DNA of 64,000 nt from Granulicella aggregans (GTDB lineage Bacteria > Acidobacteriota > Terriglobia > Terriglobales > Acidobacteriaceae): assembly GCF_014203275.1 (NCBI RefSeq), contig NZ_JACHIP010000007.1, forward strand, positions 1-64,000, in the 5' to 3' direction. Both the position numbers and the translations under genes were made by a program. The notes under the pieces were generated by a model that worked only from the letters and a program-made list of their open reading frames with translations, was not told the origin of the DNA and did no database searches. Below, piece by piece: positions 27,073-36,096 of this stretch. How positions within the stretch are numbered: position 1 is the stretch's first letter; every line of letters starts with the position of its first letter.

Positions 27073-28350
27073 CTAAACTTCGACCAATTCGGGTTCCGGT
27101 TCGCGAACTCCGTCGAGTTCTTCGAGGTACTCCGCGAAGTCGGCAAGCCGCGGGCGAACCGCCCGATCAAACTCGTACCGGTTCGCAATCGCGTCCGTGG
27201 TCTTCAGGCCATTGCCGGTGATGCAGATCACCGTCGTCTCATCCTCGGAGATGCGGCCATCGGCGTACAACCGAGCCGCAACCGCCGTCGTCACGCCGCC
27301 CGCCGTCTCAGTGAAGATGCCCTCTGTCTCAGCCAACTCTTGAATGCCAGATGCCAACTCCACATCCGAGACATCCTCCGCCCAGCCGTTCGTCGCTGCG
27401 ATCATTTTCGCCGCAGCAGGCCCATCCGCCGGATTCCCGATTGCCAGCGACCGCGCGATCGTGTTCGGACGCTGCGGTTCGATGTAGTCAGTTCCCTGCT
27501 TTACCGCAGTTGAAATCGGCGAGCATCCCGTAGCCTGCGCTCCAAAGAACCGCACCGGCTTGTCTTCCACCAGCCCCAACGCGATCAACTCGTTGAACGC
27601 CTTGCGGATCTTGCGAATCAGCGACCCACCCGCCATCGGGCAGACCACATTGTCGGGCAGCTTCCACCCAAGCTGCTCGACGATCTCGTAGCCAACAGTC
27701 TTCGATCCCTCAGCGTAGTAAGGCCGCAGGTTCACGTTCACGAAGCCCCACTTGTAGTCGTCCGCAATCAGCGTGCAGAGCCGATTTACGTGGTCGTAGT
27801 TGCCATCGATCCGCACCAACCGCGCACCGTACACCAGCGTGTTCAGAATCTTCGCCGGCTCCAGATCTGCCGGAACAAGAATGCATGCCCTCAGTCCCAA
27901 CCGCGCAGCCTGTGCCGCCACAGAGTTCGCCAGATTCCCAGTCGACGAGCACCCCACCGTCTCAAATCCAAATGCCTGAGCATTCGCCAGCGCGACAGAC
28001 ACAACGCGGTCCTTGAAGCTCAAAGTCGGGAAGCAGACAGCATCGTTCTTGATGTACAGATTGTTCGCGCCAATGCGCTTGCCCAGCCGCTTCGCCTTGA
28101 CCAGCGGCGTAAAGCCCACTGGAAGATCCGGTTCGAAACCTGCCGGGATTGGCAGCAGCGCCTTATAACGCCAGATATTCGCAGGTCCCGCGGCGATCTT
28201 CTCGCGGGTAAACTCTGCGCGGACAGCCTCTAAATCGTAATGAACTTCAAGCGGGGCCAGGCAGTCGTCACATGCGGAAAGGGGCTGGTTGCCAAAGCTC
28301 TTGCCGCACTCATTGCACTTCAACTCATACGCCGAACAGGAATACTCCAT
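27073..28350 (-). CDS. thrC: Threonine-synthase-like PLP enzyme, SAM-riboswitch controlled
   Basis: 425-aa fold-type-II PLP enzyme. N-terminal zinc ribbon with four cysteines (CNECGK... CDDC, residues 12-30), PLP lysine in LSFKDR (about residue 114), phosphate-binding CSSTGNLANS, and the C-terminal GNGLKTTDAI element. By homology it converts O-phosphohomoserine to threonine. Its leader is an S-box SAM riboswitch and its operon partner a CysO-like sulfur carrier, which are features of methionine/homocysteine synthesis. It may therefore use O-phosphohomoserine with a protein thiocarboxylate to make homocysteine, or serve both routes. Family call is firm; the changed reaction is inference. Confidence 0.85.
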   Translation of the reverse strand: MEYSCSAYELKCNECGKSFGNQPLSACDDCLAPLEVHYDLEAVRAEFTREKIAAGPANIWRYKALLPIPAGFEPDLPVGFTPLVKAKRLGKRIGANNLYIKNDAVCFPTLSFKDRVVSVALANAQAFGFETVGCSSTGNLANSVAAQAARLGLRACILVPADLEPAKILNTLVYGARLVRIDGNYDHVNRLCTLIADDYKWGFVNVNLRPYYAEGSKTVGYEIVEQLGWKLPDNVVCPMAGGSLIRKIRKAFNELIALGLVEDKPVRFFGAQATGCSPISTAVKQGTDYIEPQRPNTIARSLAIGNPADGPAAAKMIAATNGWAEDVSDVELASGIQELAETEGIFTETAGGVTTAVAARLYADGRISEDETTVICITGNGLKTTDAIANRYEFDRAVRPRLADFAEYLEELDGVREPEPELVEV

Positions 28351-28461
28351 TGCACACTCTCTCGTGAAGGAGGGGTGCGGCTGTCTGCGACGTACTCTTT
28401 TCTGGAAGAATTACAGGAAGGAAATGCGGGGGTGCCCACCCTGGAATAGCGGCAGCGTGCT
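28351..28461 (-). promoter_or_regulatory. Leader between SAM aptamer and thrC (expression platform)
   Basis: A short hairpin GGGT-GGGC-ACCC lies at 28430-28441 just after the aptamer. No U-run follows, so I cannot tell whether control is by terminator, Rho or sequestering of the ribosome site. CCTCCTTCACGAGAGAGTG lies before the ATG. No small gene seen. Confidence 0.45.
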
Positions 28462-28573
28462 CCGAATCTCATGTTCCCTGTTTCCAGGAGAGAGTTGACA
28501 CCGGTACGCATGTTCTGTCCGGTTGTCGTGGCGTCTCAGGGCTCGTCCCTCAACCACTCTGCATGAAATTCAA
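28462..28573 (-). ncRNA. SAM riboswitch (S-box/SAM-I type)
   Basis: Read on the minus strand it follows the S-box order: P1 5' strand ATTTCAT (28563-28569), AGAGTGGTTGAGGGA, GCCC, GCCACGACAACC, P3 ACCGG/CCGGT, GGTGTCAACTC, P4 CCTG-GAAA-CAGG, and P1 3' strand ATGAGAT (28466-28472). P1 extends to about ten pairs including G-U. GTGG/CCAC closes P2. These match the consensus GAGGGAC..GCCC..GA..CC..GGCAACC and GGTGCCAAtTCC. It lies about 110 nt before thrC. SAM binding should reduce expression of thrC and the carrier gene. Confidence 0.87.
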
Positions 28574-28603
28574 ATTTGCCCGAAGGCAAACTGGAATGAA
28601 TCT

Positions 28604-28632
28604 GTTGTATCACGCGTAATTTTTGAATGCAA
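28604..28632 (-). promoter_or_regulatory. Promoter of the SAM-riboswitch/thrC unit
   Basis: TTGCAT (28627-28632), 17-bp spacer, TACAAC (28604-28609) on the minus strand. Predicted start about 24 nt before the aptamer P1 stem, which fits a riboswitch leader. Confidence 0.6.
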
Positions 28633-28690
28633 CAAACGCTGTCTTACCAAGGTGGTGTCGCGAGATGCAACAGCCCCAAAACCCGCTTCG

Positions 28691-29119
28691 TTATTGCTTC
28701 GCGACGATATCCTGCACACCACCGACGAACCTTGCAGGATCGAACTCAGTCCGCAGAATCTCGTCCGGGCAGTCGGTCAGGATCGCGACGCGCCAGTTGC
28801 AGACGAACGCCACAAGCTGCTCTGGCTGTGCCGTCTTGATCTCCGAGCACATCGTCTCCGCATCATGGATCGCCTGCTCGCCTTCCACGTCAATCAGAAC
28901 CAGGTCGTAATGCTTCGCCCAGAACATGTCCAGCCCCTCCACCGCAGACAACGTCGAGTCCACATCAAATCCCGAGAGCCGCAAGATCTGGTCACGCAGA
29001 GGTCGAAGCATCTCCCGCTTGCAGATATGCAGAATGGCGCGCTTATCGTTCGGTAAAACTACGGGAGTGCTTGTCGAATCTTCGTTGATTGCCATTGCGT
29101 CGGCCGGACCCATTTCCAT
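28691..29119 (-). CDS. Response-regulator receiver-like protein
   Basis: 142 aa; about residues 28-135 fit a CheY-like receiver (AILHICKREMLRPLRDQILRLSGFDVDSTLSAVEGLD, then LVLIDVEGEQ with the likely phospho-Asp). The acidic pair at the first strand end and the Lys of KP are not obvious, so it is divergent and may not be phosphorylated normally. It has no output domain. ATG at 29095 (MAINEDS) is an alternative start. It reads toward the thrC promoter. Confidence 0.65.
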   Translation of the reverse strand: MEMGPADAMAINEDSTSTPVVLPNDKRAILHICKREMLRPLRDQILRLSGFDVDSTLSAVEGLDMFWAKHYDLVLIDVEGEQAIHDAETMCSEIKTAQPEQLVAFVCNWRVAILTDCPDEILRTEFDPARFVGGVQDIVAKQ

Positions 29120-29293
29120 CGCACCGTCAGTCGACAGTGGCGATCGATCAGTAGTTTTCTTCGATCATCCCATTCTACGGCGGTAGTCTTGTATCAAGCC
29201 AGACCATTCGATGACAGATCGTTCATCATGCCCAAAAACTCTGCCCCTGTCTGTCGCGTGAAAGACACACATCCAACCGTCTAAACTGGAACT

Positions 29294-30544
29294 ATCGCCA
29301 CCGTACCCAATCCGCGCATCTTTCTCTCCGCCGGTGAAGCCAGCGGCGACCACTACGGCGCGCAACTCATTGATGATCTAAAGCTGACAAACCCGGATTC
29401 CAGCTTCTTCGGCCTTGGCGGACGTGAGATGGAAGCCGCTGGTCAACACCGGATCGTTCGAGCCGAAGACGTTGCCCATATGGGCATCACGGAGGTCATC
29501 CGTCACGCTCCGTTCATCTACTCGCAGTACCGAAAATTGGTCAGCGCCATCCGACGCGAGAAACCCTCGGTGGCCATCCTGATCGACTTCCCCGACGTAA
29601 ACTTCCGTCTTGCAAAGCATCTTCACCGCCTCGGCATCCCGGTCGTCTATCTCGTCAGTCCGCAGCTCTGGGCATGGAAACGCAGTCGGCTTCAATGGGT
29701 GCAGGAACGCGTCACCAAGATGCTCGTCATCTTTCCCTTTGAAGAGCCGTTCTACCGGAACCGAGGCGTAGACGCCGAGTTCATCGGCCACCCGCTCGCC
29801 GCGCTTCCCAAGCCCAGCGTTGCCCGCGAAGCCTATGCGGCCCACTACAAGCTCGACCCGTCCAAACCCTGGATCGCCTTGCTGCCCGGAAGCCGCTGGA
29901 AGGAGGTGACGGCGAATCTCCCGACGATGGTTCAGATGGCCAGCCATATTCCCTATCCCTGCGAGTACATTCTCCCCGTCGCCTCTACCATCGACCGCGC
30001 CCGTCTGCAGGAGTTCGTCAAGGGTTGGATCACCACCTCCACCTCGGCCCCGTTGCCCTATATTCACCTCGTGCCCGACGCACGTGAGGCGCTCTTCCAT
30101 GCTCGCGCGTCGGTCGTCGCCAGCGGTACGGCGACGGTTCAGGCCGCAGTCATCGGCAACCCCTTCGTTGTCGTCTATCGTGTCTCTCCGCTCACCTTCG
30201 CGCTTGCTCGCAACCTCGTGAAGTACCCACCCGAGATTCCCGCCGACACCGACCGCTACGGCAACCTCCCTATCGCCATGGTCAACCTCATCGCCGGTCG
30301 CCGCATCGTCCCGGAGCTTCTCCAGCAGCAGTTCACGCCGGAGAACCTGGCCGCCGCCATCGCTCCCTTGCTGGCCGAGACCCCCGACCGCCGCCGGATG
30401 GTCGAAGACCTCGCCCAACTCCGCACCCAACTCCTGCCTGACCCCACCATTCAACCGATCAAGCGTGCGGCGGAGATCGTGGCTGATCTGCTCACACCGC
30501 CTAAATTGGAGGCTTCTCAAGGCGTTCCCGATCTCAATCGCTGA
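29294..30544 (+). CDS. lpxB: Lipid-A-disaccharide synthase with non-standard start codon
   Basis: GT19 enzyme joining UDP-2,3-diacylglucosamine and lipid X to form lipid A disaccharide on the inner membrane. The frame carries the conserved N-terminus RIFLSAGEASGDHYGAQL before the first ATG (29429), so the ATG product would lack the family's first ~45 residues. Between the in-frame stop at 29282 and this motif no ATG, GTG or TTG exists; ATC at 29294, with GGA five bases before it, is the best candidate. Other motifs: DFPDVNFRL, SPQLWAWKRSR, FPFEEPFY, LLPGSR, ASGTATVQAA. 416 aa from ATC. A sequencing or assembly change at the start is the alternative. Confidence 0.88.
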   Translation: MATVPNPRIFLSAGEASGDHYGAQLIDDLKLTNPDSSFFGLGGREMEAAGQHRIVRAEDVAHMGITEVIRHAPFIYSQYRKLVSAIRREKPSVAILIDFPDVNFRLAKHLHRLGIPVVYLVSPQLWAWKRSRLQWVQERVTKMLVIFPFEEPFYRNRGVDAEFIGHPLAALPKPSVAREAYAAHYKLDPSKPWIALLPGSRWKEVTANLPTMVQMASHIPYPCEYILPVASTIDRARLQEFVKGWITTSTSAPLPYIHLVPDAREALFHARASVVASGTATVQAAVIGNPFVVVYRVSPLTFALARNLVKYPPEIPADTDRYGNLPIAMVNLIAGRRIVPELLQQQFTPENLAAAIAPLLAETPDRRRMVEDLAQLRTQLLPDPTIQPIKRAAEIVADLLTPPKLEASQGVPDLNR

Positions 30545-30594
30545 ACCCACAAAGTTTTCTGCAATCTCCATCCCTCATTCGCAGCGTCTAAGGT

Positions 30595-32643
30595 ATGAAG
30601 ATATCGTTGGTTGTGAGGAACTTGACCCGCATGATCCGCATTTGCCGCTCTACCCTGGCGCACCTTTCGCTCTGCACCCTGCTGCTCTGCGCCGGCGTAA
30701 CCTTCGCCGCACCTGTGCGCCCCCAGGTGCAGGCAACCGGATACGTCATCAATGCCACAGTCGATCCTGCTACGAACAAACTGACTGCCACGGTTGCGGT
30801 GACCCTGACAGCGCTCGAAGATGTCTCGCAGATCACGCTTGAACTGAATAACGGCCTGCAGATCACGAAACTCGTCGACGCTGCGCAGCACCAGCTCACG
30901 CCAGAGCGCTTGACCACGAACTCAACCGTCCGCATCCCGCTTACAACGCCCTTCGCCAAGGGCACAAGCACGACGCTCACCTTCGACTACTCTGGAACCC
31001 TCACGGGCTCCGACACCAGCCCCGTCGAAGGCATCAAGCTCGCCGCCATCGCCGATCCTGTCTCGATCCTGCTCTACGCCGGCCGCTGGTTCCCTCTTGC
31101 CACTCCCGGCCTGTTCACCAACCGCTTCACCGCGGAGATGCACATCCATGTGCCGTCAGACTACCGCGTCGTCGGCAGCACCACCACGGAGTCCAGCCCC
31201 AAGAGCATCCCCGGCAATCTCACCGAATACAACTTCAATTGGACCAAGCTAGGCTTCCCCGGCACGCTGATCATCGGAAAGTTCCTCGCTCCGATCTCGG
31301 CACCCGGCATCCCTAACGTCCGCATCTGGGTAACCGAGAAGCATAAGGCACCTGCAAGCGGATACGCCGAGACTGCAGCGGAGCAGTTCGAATATTTCAG
31401 CTCAGTCTTTGGTCAGCCCGAGTCCGGCCGCCTGAATATCGTCGAGCTTCCAGATGACGCCGTCTCCGCCGCCTGGGCACCCCAGATTGCTGCCATCGCC
31501 GGCAATCGCATCGGTGATAAGAACAGCCGCCGCCTCCTCGCCAACACCATCGCGCACCAGTGGTGGGGGTCTGAGGTCTCTCCGGCGACTCTGAACGACG
31601 CCTGGATCACCAATGGCATGTCGCGCTACTCCGAGTTGATGTATCTGGAGGAGACTGCAGGCAAAACATCCTTCCAAAGCGCGATCACGGACGAGTCCGC
31701 CGCCGCGCTGGCTTATGACACCGAACCACTCACCACGCTCGGCCGTCTCGACTACTTCTCCCCGCAGTTCCAGAACATGACGATCGAAAAAGGCGCCATG
31801 GTCTTTCACATGCTCCGCTGGGAGATGGGCGACGAGGTCTTCAAGAAGTTCCTTCGCGGCCTGCTCTCGCAGTACACCGACAAAGGCATCCGCAGCTCCA
31901 ACATCGAGACGGTGGCCGAGGCCCAACTGACTCCCGCTAACGGAAGCGCTCCGAATCTACAGGCCTTCTTTGCCCAATGGCTGGATGGAACCGGCGCACC
32001 CCAGTTCCACAACAAGTTCACCGTGTATCGTCTGGGCAACAATAAGGGCTTCCGCACCGTCGGCTCCATCGACCAGGATCTCGACCTCTTCCGCATGCCC
32101 GTTGCCTTACGCATCGAGACCGACGGAAAGACCGAACTGCGCCGCGTCGATGTCTCCGGCAGCGAATCGCAATACACCATCGAGACCTTCGGCCGTCCAC
32201 GCCGCATCAACATCGATCCCGACAACTGGCTGCTCAAGAGCACACCGGATCTCGCTGTCCGCGTCGCTGTTCTTCGCGGTCAGAACCAGGCTGCCCAGGG
32301 AGACCTGATGGCTGCGCTCGGCGAATATCAGAAGGCGCTCGACATCAACAAAACCAGCTCCCTCGCCAACTACCGTATCGGCGAGATATTCTTCACGCAG
32401 CGCAACTACCAGTCTTCGGCCAACTCATTCCGCGATGCCTTGCGAGGCGACGGCGATCCGAAGTGGGTCGAAGTCTGGAGCCACATTCAACTCGGCCGCA
32501 TCTTTGACGTGACCGGCCAACGCGATCGCGCCGTCAACGAGTATCGCCTGGCCGTCCAAACCAACGACAATACGCAAGGTGCGGTCAACGAAGCTCGCGC
32601 CCTCATGCAGAAACCCTATCAACGTCCCCGCGAAGAGAACTGA
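30595..32643 (+). CDS. Secreted M1-peptidase homologue with lost zinc site, plus TPR
   Basis: 682 aa. Signal peptide (ending CAGVTFAA; ATG at 30631 is a possible start), N-terminal M1 beta domain (50-240), M1 catalytic-like domain (250-480) and C-terminal TPR repeats (about 575-670). The HExxH site reads NTIAH (317-321), and the third zinc ligand, expected 19 residues after the last His, is N340 in TNG where NEG is usual. The substrate motif GxMEN is also absent. So it should be inactive as a metallopeptidase and may act as a binding scaffold. The WWG and YSELMYLE context still marks it as M1. Confidence 0.85.
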   Translation: MKISLVVRNLTRMIRICRSTLAHLSLCTLLLCAGVTFAAPVRPQVQATGYVINATVDPATNKLTATVAVTLTALEDVSQITLELNNGLQITKLVDAAQHQLTPERLTTNSTVRIPLTTPFAKGTSTTLTFDYSGTLTGSDTSPVEGIKLAAIADPVSILLYAGRWFPLATPGLFTNRFTAEMHIHVPSDYRVVGSTTTESSPKSIPGNLTEYNFNWTKLGFPGTLIIGKFLAPISAPGIPNVRIWVTEKHKAPASGYAETAAEQFEYFSSVFGQPESGRLNIVELPDDAVSAAWAPQIAAIAGNRIGDKNSRRLLANTIAHQWWGSEVSPATLNDAWITNGMSRYSELMYLEETAGKTSFQSAITDESAAALAYDTEPLTTLGRLDYFSPQFQNMTIEKGAMVFHMLRWEMGDEVFKKFLRGLLSQYTDKGIRSSNIETVAEAQLTPANGSAPNLQAFFAQWLDGTGAPQFHNKFTVYRLGNNKGFRTVGSIDQDLDLFRMPVALRIETDGKTELRRVDVSGSESQYTIETFGRPRRINIDPDNWLLKSTPDLAVRVAVLRGQNQAAQGDLMAALGEYQKALDINKTSSLANYRIGEIFFTQRNYQSSANSFRDALRGDGDPKWVEVWSHIQLGRIFDVTGQRDRAVNEYRLAVQTNDNTQGAVNEARALMQKPYQRPREEN

Positions 32644-32737
32644 TATCCAATCTCGTCTCGCTAAGTAAGTGTCTGCGTAGGCTTCGAGCAACTAGTCCCG
32701 CTGACTCCCGGTAAACCTTCTCTCAAAGGAACAAAGA

Positions 32738-33856
32738 ATGGCATCGCAAGTAGAAAGAGACTCCATCAAGGCCGCAGTGCTTGGATTTGGTCTGGCAGGT
32801 CGGGTCTTCCACGCTCCCTTCATTAGCGCAGTCCCCGGACTTCAACTCTCCTCCATCATGCAGCGCAAGGGCGACGAGGCCTCAAGGGCGTATCCCGATG
32901 TCACGATCCTTCGCAGCGTCGACGAAGTCCTCGCCTCCGATGCTCAGCTCGTCGTCGTGGGTACTCCCAATGAGACCCACTTCGATCTAGCCATGCGCTC
33001 CCTTGAGGCGGGCAAGCATGTGGTCGTCGACAAGCCTCTCGCCGCCACCAGCGCCGAAGCTGCAACGATGGCCAAGCTCGCAGCCGAAAAGGACCTCATC
33101 CTCGCTCCCTTCCACAATCGCCGCTGGGACGGTGACTTCCTCACCGTACGCGCTCTTCTAATGCAAGGTGCTCTCGGACGCCTGACCACGTTCGAATCGC
33201 ACTTTGATCGCTTCCGCCCCATCCCGCGCGCGGGCACATGGAAAGAAGCGGCGCACCCTTCAAACGGCATGCTCTTCGATCTCGGCCCGCACCTCGTCGA
33301 CCAGGTCCTCTGCCTCTTCGGGGTGCCCCAGGCGATCACCGCCAGTGTTCGCAGCGACCGCGACAACTCCGAAATCGAAGACGCCTTCGACATCACGCTG
33401 CATTACCCGCGCATGCTCGCCATCTGCCGAGCCACAATGATCGCCGCCGACCCTGGCCCGCGCTTCCAACTGCACGGAACCAAAGGCAGCTTCCGCAAGT
33501 ACGGCCTTGATCCACAGGAGCCTGCCCTTGTCGCTGGCGCTAAAGTTCCCCGCCTCGGGAGCAACGGCAAACCGGAACCCGGCGACGACTGGCTCGGCGA
33601 AACCTCAACCCGATGGGGCAAGCTCTTCATCGCTCCGGACCCCGAAAAGCCCTCCGAGATCACAAACTACGAGGTCGAAACTGAATTGGGCGACTATCGC
33701 GGCTTCTATCTCAACGTGCGTGACGCAATCCGCGGTACAGGCAAACTCGCCGTAACACCCACCGATGGCTACCAGGTCATCCGCCTGCTCGAACTAGCCC
33801 GCGAAAGCAGCGAAACCGGCCGCACGCTGCCGGTGAAGTTTGAGCCTATTACGTAG
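32738..33856 (+). CDS. Gfo/Idh/MocA-family oxidoreductase
   Basis: 372 aa. N-terminal Rossmann domain (AAVLGFGLAGRVFHAPFI; GTPNETHFDLAMRSLEAGKHVVVDKPLA) and C-terminal GFO/IDH/MocA alpha/beta domain with FESHFDRFRP and DLGPHLVDQ. The start follows AAAGGAAC. NAD(P)-dependent dehydrogenase acting on a sugar or cyclitol; the EKP-type lysine is in VVDKPLA. Closest to YdgJ/YhhX-like members. Ends in a strong terminator shared with convergent araD. Confidence 0.87.
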   Translation: MASQVERDSIKAAVLGFGLAGRVFHAPFISAVPGLQLSSIMQRKGDEASRAYPDVTILRSVDEVLASDAQLVVVGTPNETHFDLAMRSLEAGKHVVVDKPLAATSAEAATMAKLAAEKDLILAPFHNRRWDGDFLTVRALLMQGALGRLTTFESHFDRFRPIPRAGTWKEAAHPSNGMLFDLGPHLVDQVLCLFGVPQAITASVRSDRDNSEIEDAFDITLHYPRMLAICRATMIAADPGPRFQLHGTKGSFRKYGLDPQEPALVAGAKVPRLGSNGKPEPGDDWLGETSTRWGKLFIAPDPEKPSEITNYEVETELGDYRGFYLNVRDAIRGTGKLAVTPTDGYQVIRLLELARESSETGRTLPVKFEPIT

Positions 33857-33917
33857 TTTGTATCGCTTGCCGTAAGCCTCTTTGTTTGAAGGTTTTGAGA
33901 AAATGGCTTGCAGAAGA

Positions 33918-33948
33918 AAACGCCCAGTGGTCTGACCACTGGGCGTTT
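33918..33948. terminator. Bidirectional terminator between the oxidoreductase and araD
   Basis: AAACGCCCAGTGG / CCACTGGGCGTTT perfect 13-bp stem, loop TCTGA, with A-rich and T-rich flanks. Confidence 0.9.
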
Positions 33949-33970
33949 CTGTGTCCTTCCTGGTGAACAA

Positions 33971-34660
33971 TTACTGCCCGTAAGTAGCCTTCGCGCCATG
34001 CTTGCGGAAGTAATGCCGATCAAGCAGAGCCTGCGAAACCCCATCAGCCTCGGGGTTGAGGAGGAGCGTCTTATAGGCCATCTTGGCCACTGCCTCCAGG
34101 ACGACAGCGTTGTGCGCCGCATCATGCGCATCTTTACCCCACGCAAACGGAGCGTGTCCCGCCACCAGCACCGCCGGAATTGCCATTGGGTCAATTCCCT
34201 CGAATCGCTTCACGATCGCCACTCCGGTCTCGTGTACGTAGGCTCCGCCGATCGCTTGGTCGGACAGAACCGCCGTTACGGGCACCGGCCCATAAAAATA
34301 ATCCGCATGAGTCGTGCCAAGCGCCGGAATCTCCATGCCCGCCTGCGCGAAGCTCGTCGCAAACTCCGAATGCGTATGCACCACTGCACCAATCTCCGCA
34401 AACTCACGGTAGAGCAAAGTATGCGTATCAAGATCCGACGACGGCTTCAGGTCGCCATCCACGATCTTTCCGTTGAGGTCTGTCACCACCATGTGTTCCG
34501 GCCGGAGATCGTCGTAATCCACGCCGGACGGCTTGATGACCACCAGTCCCTGCTCCCGATCCACACCCGAAGCATTGCCAAACGTGTACAGCACCAGTCC
34601 ACGCTTCACCAGTTCCAGGTTCGCCTCAAGCACTTCGGTACGCAAATCTTTCAGCAGCAT
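33971..34660 (-). CDS. araD: L-ribulose-5-phosphate 4-epimerase
   Basis: 229-aa class II aldolase-fold epimerase that converts L-ribulose 5-phosphate to D-xylulose 5-phosphate. ATG at 34660 (MLLKDLRTEVLEANLEL) is preferred over ATG 34681 because AGGAG lies eight bases before it and it aligns with E. coli AraD. GNASGVDRE, IKPSGVDY, zinc ligands in VHTHSEFAT and GHAPFAWG, and HYFRKHGAKATYGQ at the end. No araA or araB nearby. Confidence 0.93.
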   Translation of the reverse strand: MLLKDLRTEVLEANLELVKRGLVLYTFGNASGVDREQGLVVIKPSGVDYDDLRPEHMVVTDLNGKIVDGDLKPSSDLDTHTLLYREFAEIGAVVHTHSEFATSFAQAGMEIPALGTTHADYFYGPVPVTAVLSDQAIGGAYVHETGVAIVKRFEGIDPMAIPAVLVAGHAPFAWGKDAHDAAHNAVVLEAVAKMAYKTLLLNPEADGVSQALLDRHYFRKHGAKATYGQ

Positions 34661-34777
34661 CGGTCCGTCTCCTGTACTCACTCGGCCCTGGGTTGGGCGG
34701 GTTGAGAAATCGTTTTCTCATACAGAATATCTCTTCCGTTTCTCATCCGTCGACATCCGCTTGATAAAGTAATTTCT

Positions 34778-36046
34778 ATGAGTTCCGACGCATCGCTCCC
34801 TTCCGCAGATCTTCCTCTCGGCTTCCAGTGGGGAGCAGTTAAAGCTGGCATCAAAGTCAGTGGCAAGCTTGATCTCGCCGTCGCCCTTGCCCCCGGCGGA
34901 GCCAACGCCGCAGCGATGTTCACCCGTAACCGCGTTGTGGCTGCCCCGATCATCGTTGGCAGAAAGCACCTCGCCGCCACGGGTGGCCGAGTCTCCGCGA
35001 TCCTCGTCAACTCCGGCAACGCCAACTGCATGACCGGAGAAGCTGGCATCGAGGCCTGTATTCAGACCTGCGTCGCCGCTGCTGAAGAGTTCCACTGCAT
35101 CTTCGATGAGGTCTTCCCCTCCTCAACGGGGATCATCGGCGTCCCCTTCCCCGCCGAAAAGATCGTCGCTGCCCTGCCCTCTACATCCGACAAGATTGGG
35201 CCATCCGCTGCCCACGCCGAACTCTTCGCCAGCGCTATCCTCACCACCGACACGCGCATGAAGGTGGCACGCGCCATCGTCGGCATCGATGCAACCCACC
35301 CCGACTACGCTGGAATGGAATTCCGCATCTTCGGCGTCGCCAAGGGCGCGGGCATGATTCATCCCCAACTGGCCGCCGCCATGCCCCCCCACGCGACCAT
35401 GCTGGTCTACCTCTTTACTGACCTTGACGCCACGCCCGCCGAGCTTGAACCTCTGCTCGCGCTCGCTGCGGAAGGCAGCTTCAACAGCATCTCCATCGAC
35501 GGCGACACTTCCACCAACGACACCGTCCTTCTGCTCGCCAGCGGAGCCAGCGGCGTGAAGCTGGACGCCACCGGCAGTGGCCGCATCGGCGAGGCCTTTG
35601 CCAATGCCCTCGGCCTGGTCTGCAACTCGCTTGCTCACCAGATCGTCGACGACGGCGAAGGCGTCACCCACCTCGTCAACCTCCACATCACCGGAGCCGC
35701 GACAGAGACCGATGCCCGTCGTGTCGCCAAGGCCATCGCCCACTCGCCGCTGAACAAGACCGCATGGTCGAGCGGCGATCCCAACTGGGGCCGCCTGCTC
35801 GCTGCCGCCGGCTACTCCGGAGTTGACTTCGACCCGAACACCGTGACCGTCTGGATCGGCCCGCACCTCGTGCTTGCCAATGGCCTCCGTGTGCCTGAAT
35901 TCGATGAAGCCGCCACCCACCAGACCATGCTCGAACGCGAGTACACCATCCGACTCGACCTGGGTGTCGGCACGGCGGAAACCAAGTTCCTCACCTGCGA
36001 CCTCACCGCCGAATACGTCGCCATAAACGCCGACTACTCAAGCTAG
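34778..36046 (+). CDS. argJ: Bifunctional glutamate N-acetyltransferase/ornithine acetyltransferase
   Basis: 422 aa. Transfers acetyl from N-acetylornithine to glutamate in the cyclic arginine pathway. Autocleavage site in PPHATML with nucleophile T207 (A206-T207). Conserved NSGNANCMTG, FPSSTGIIG, SIDGDTSTND and a C-terminal NWGR. No other arg genes adjacent. A palindrome overlaps its stop. Confidence 0.95.
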   Translation: MSSDASLPSADLPLGFQWGAVKAGIKVSGKLDLAVALAPGGANAAAMFTRNRVVAAPIIVGRKHLAATGGRVSAILVNSGNANCMTGEAGIEACIQTCVAAAEEFHCIFDEVFPSSTGIIGVPFPAEKIVAALPSTSDKIGPSAAHAELFASAILTTDTRMKVARAIVGIDATHPDYAGMEFRIFGVAKGAGMIHPQLAAAMPPHATMLVYLFTDLDATPAELEPLLALAAEGSFNSISIDGDTSTNDTVLLLASGASGVKLDATGSGRIGEAFANALGLVCNSLAHQIVDDGEGVTHLVNLHITGAATETDARRVAKAIAHSPLNKTAWSSGDPNWGRLLAAAGYSGVDFDPNTVTVWIGPHLVLANGLRVPEFDEAATHQTMLEREYTIRLDLGVGTAETKFLTCDLTAEYVAINADYSS

Positions 36047-36062
36047 GCGCTTGAGTAGTCGG
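36030..36062 (+). terminator. Hairpin overlapping the argJ stop codon
   Basis: CCGACTACTCAAGC pairs with GCTTGAGTAGTCGG around the TAG stop. No long T-run; probably an argJ terminator or 3' stabilising element, also facing the convergent SDR gene. Confidence 0.6.
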
Positions 36063-36096
36063 TGTGAACTGCGATATCGCAGTACTCGCATCAGGA

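Noticed and set aside
29378-30571. 397-codon minus-strand frame
   Set aside because: Shadow of lpxB.
35123-35920. 265-codon minus-strand frame
   Set aside because: Shadow of argJ.
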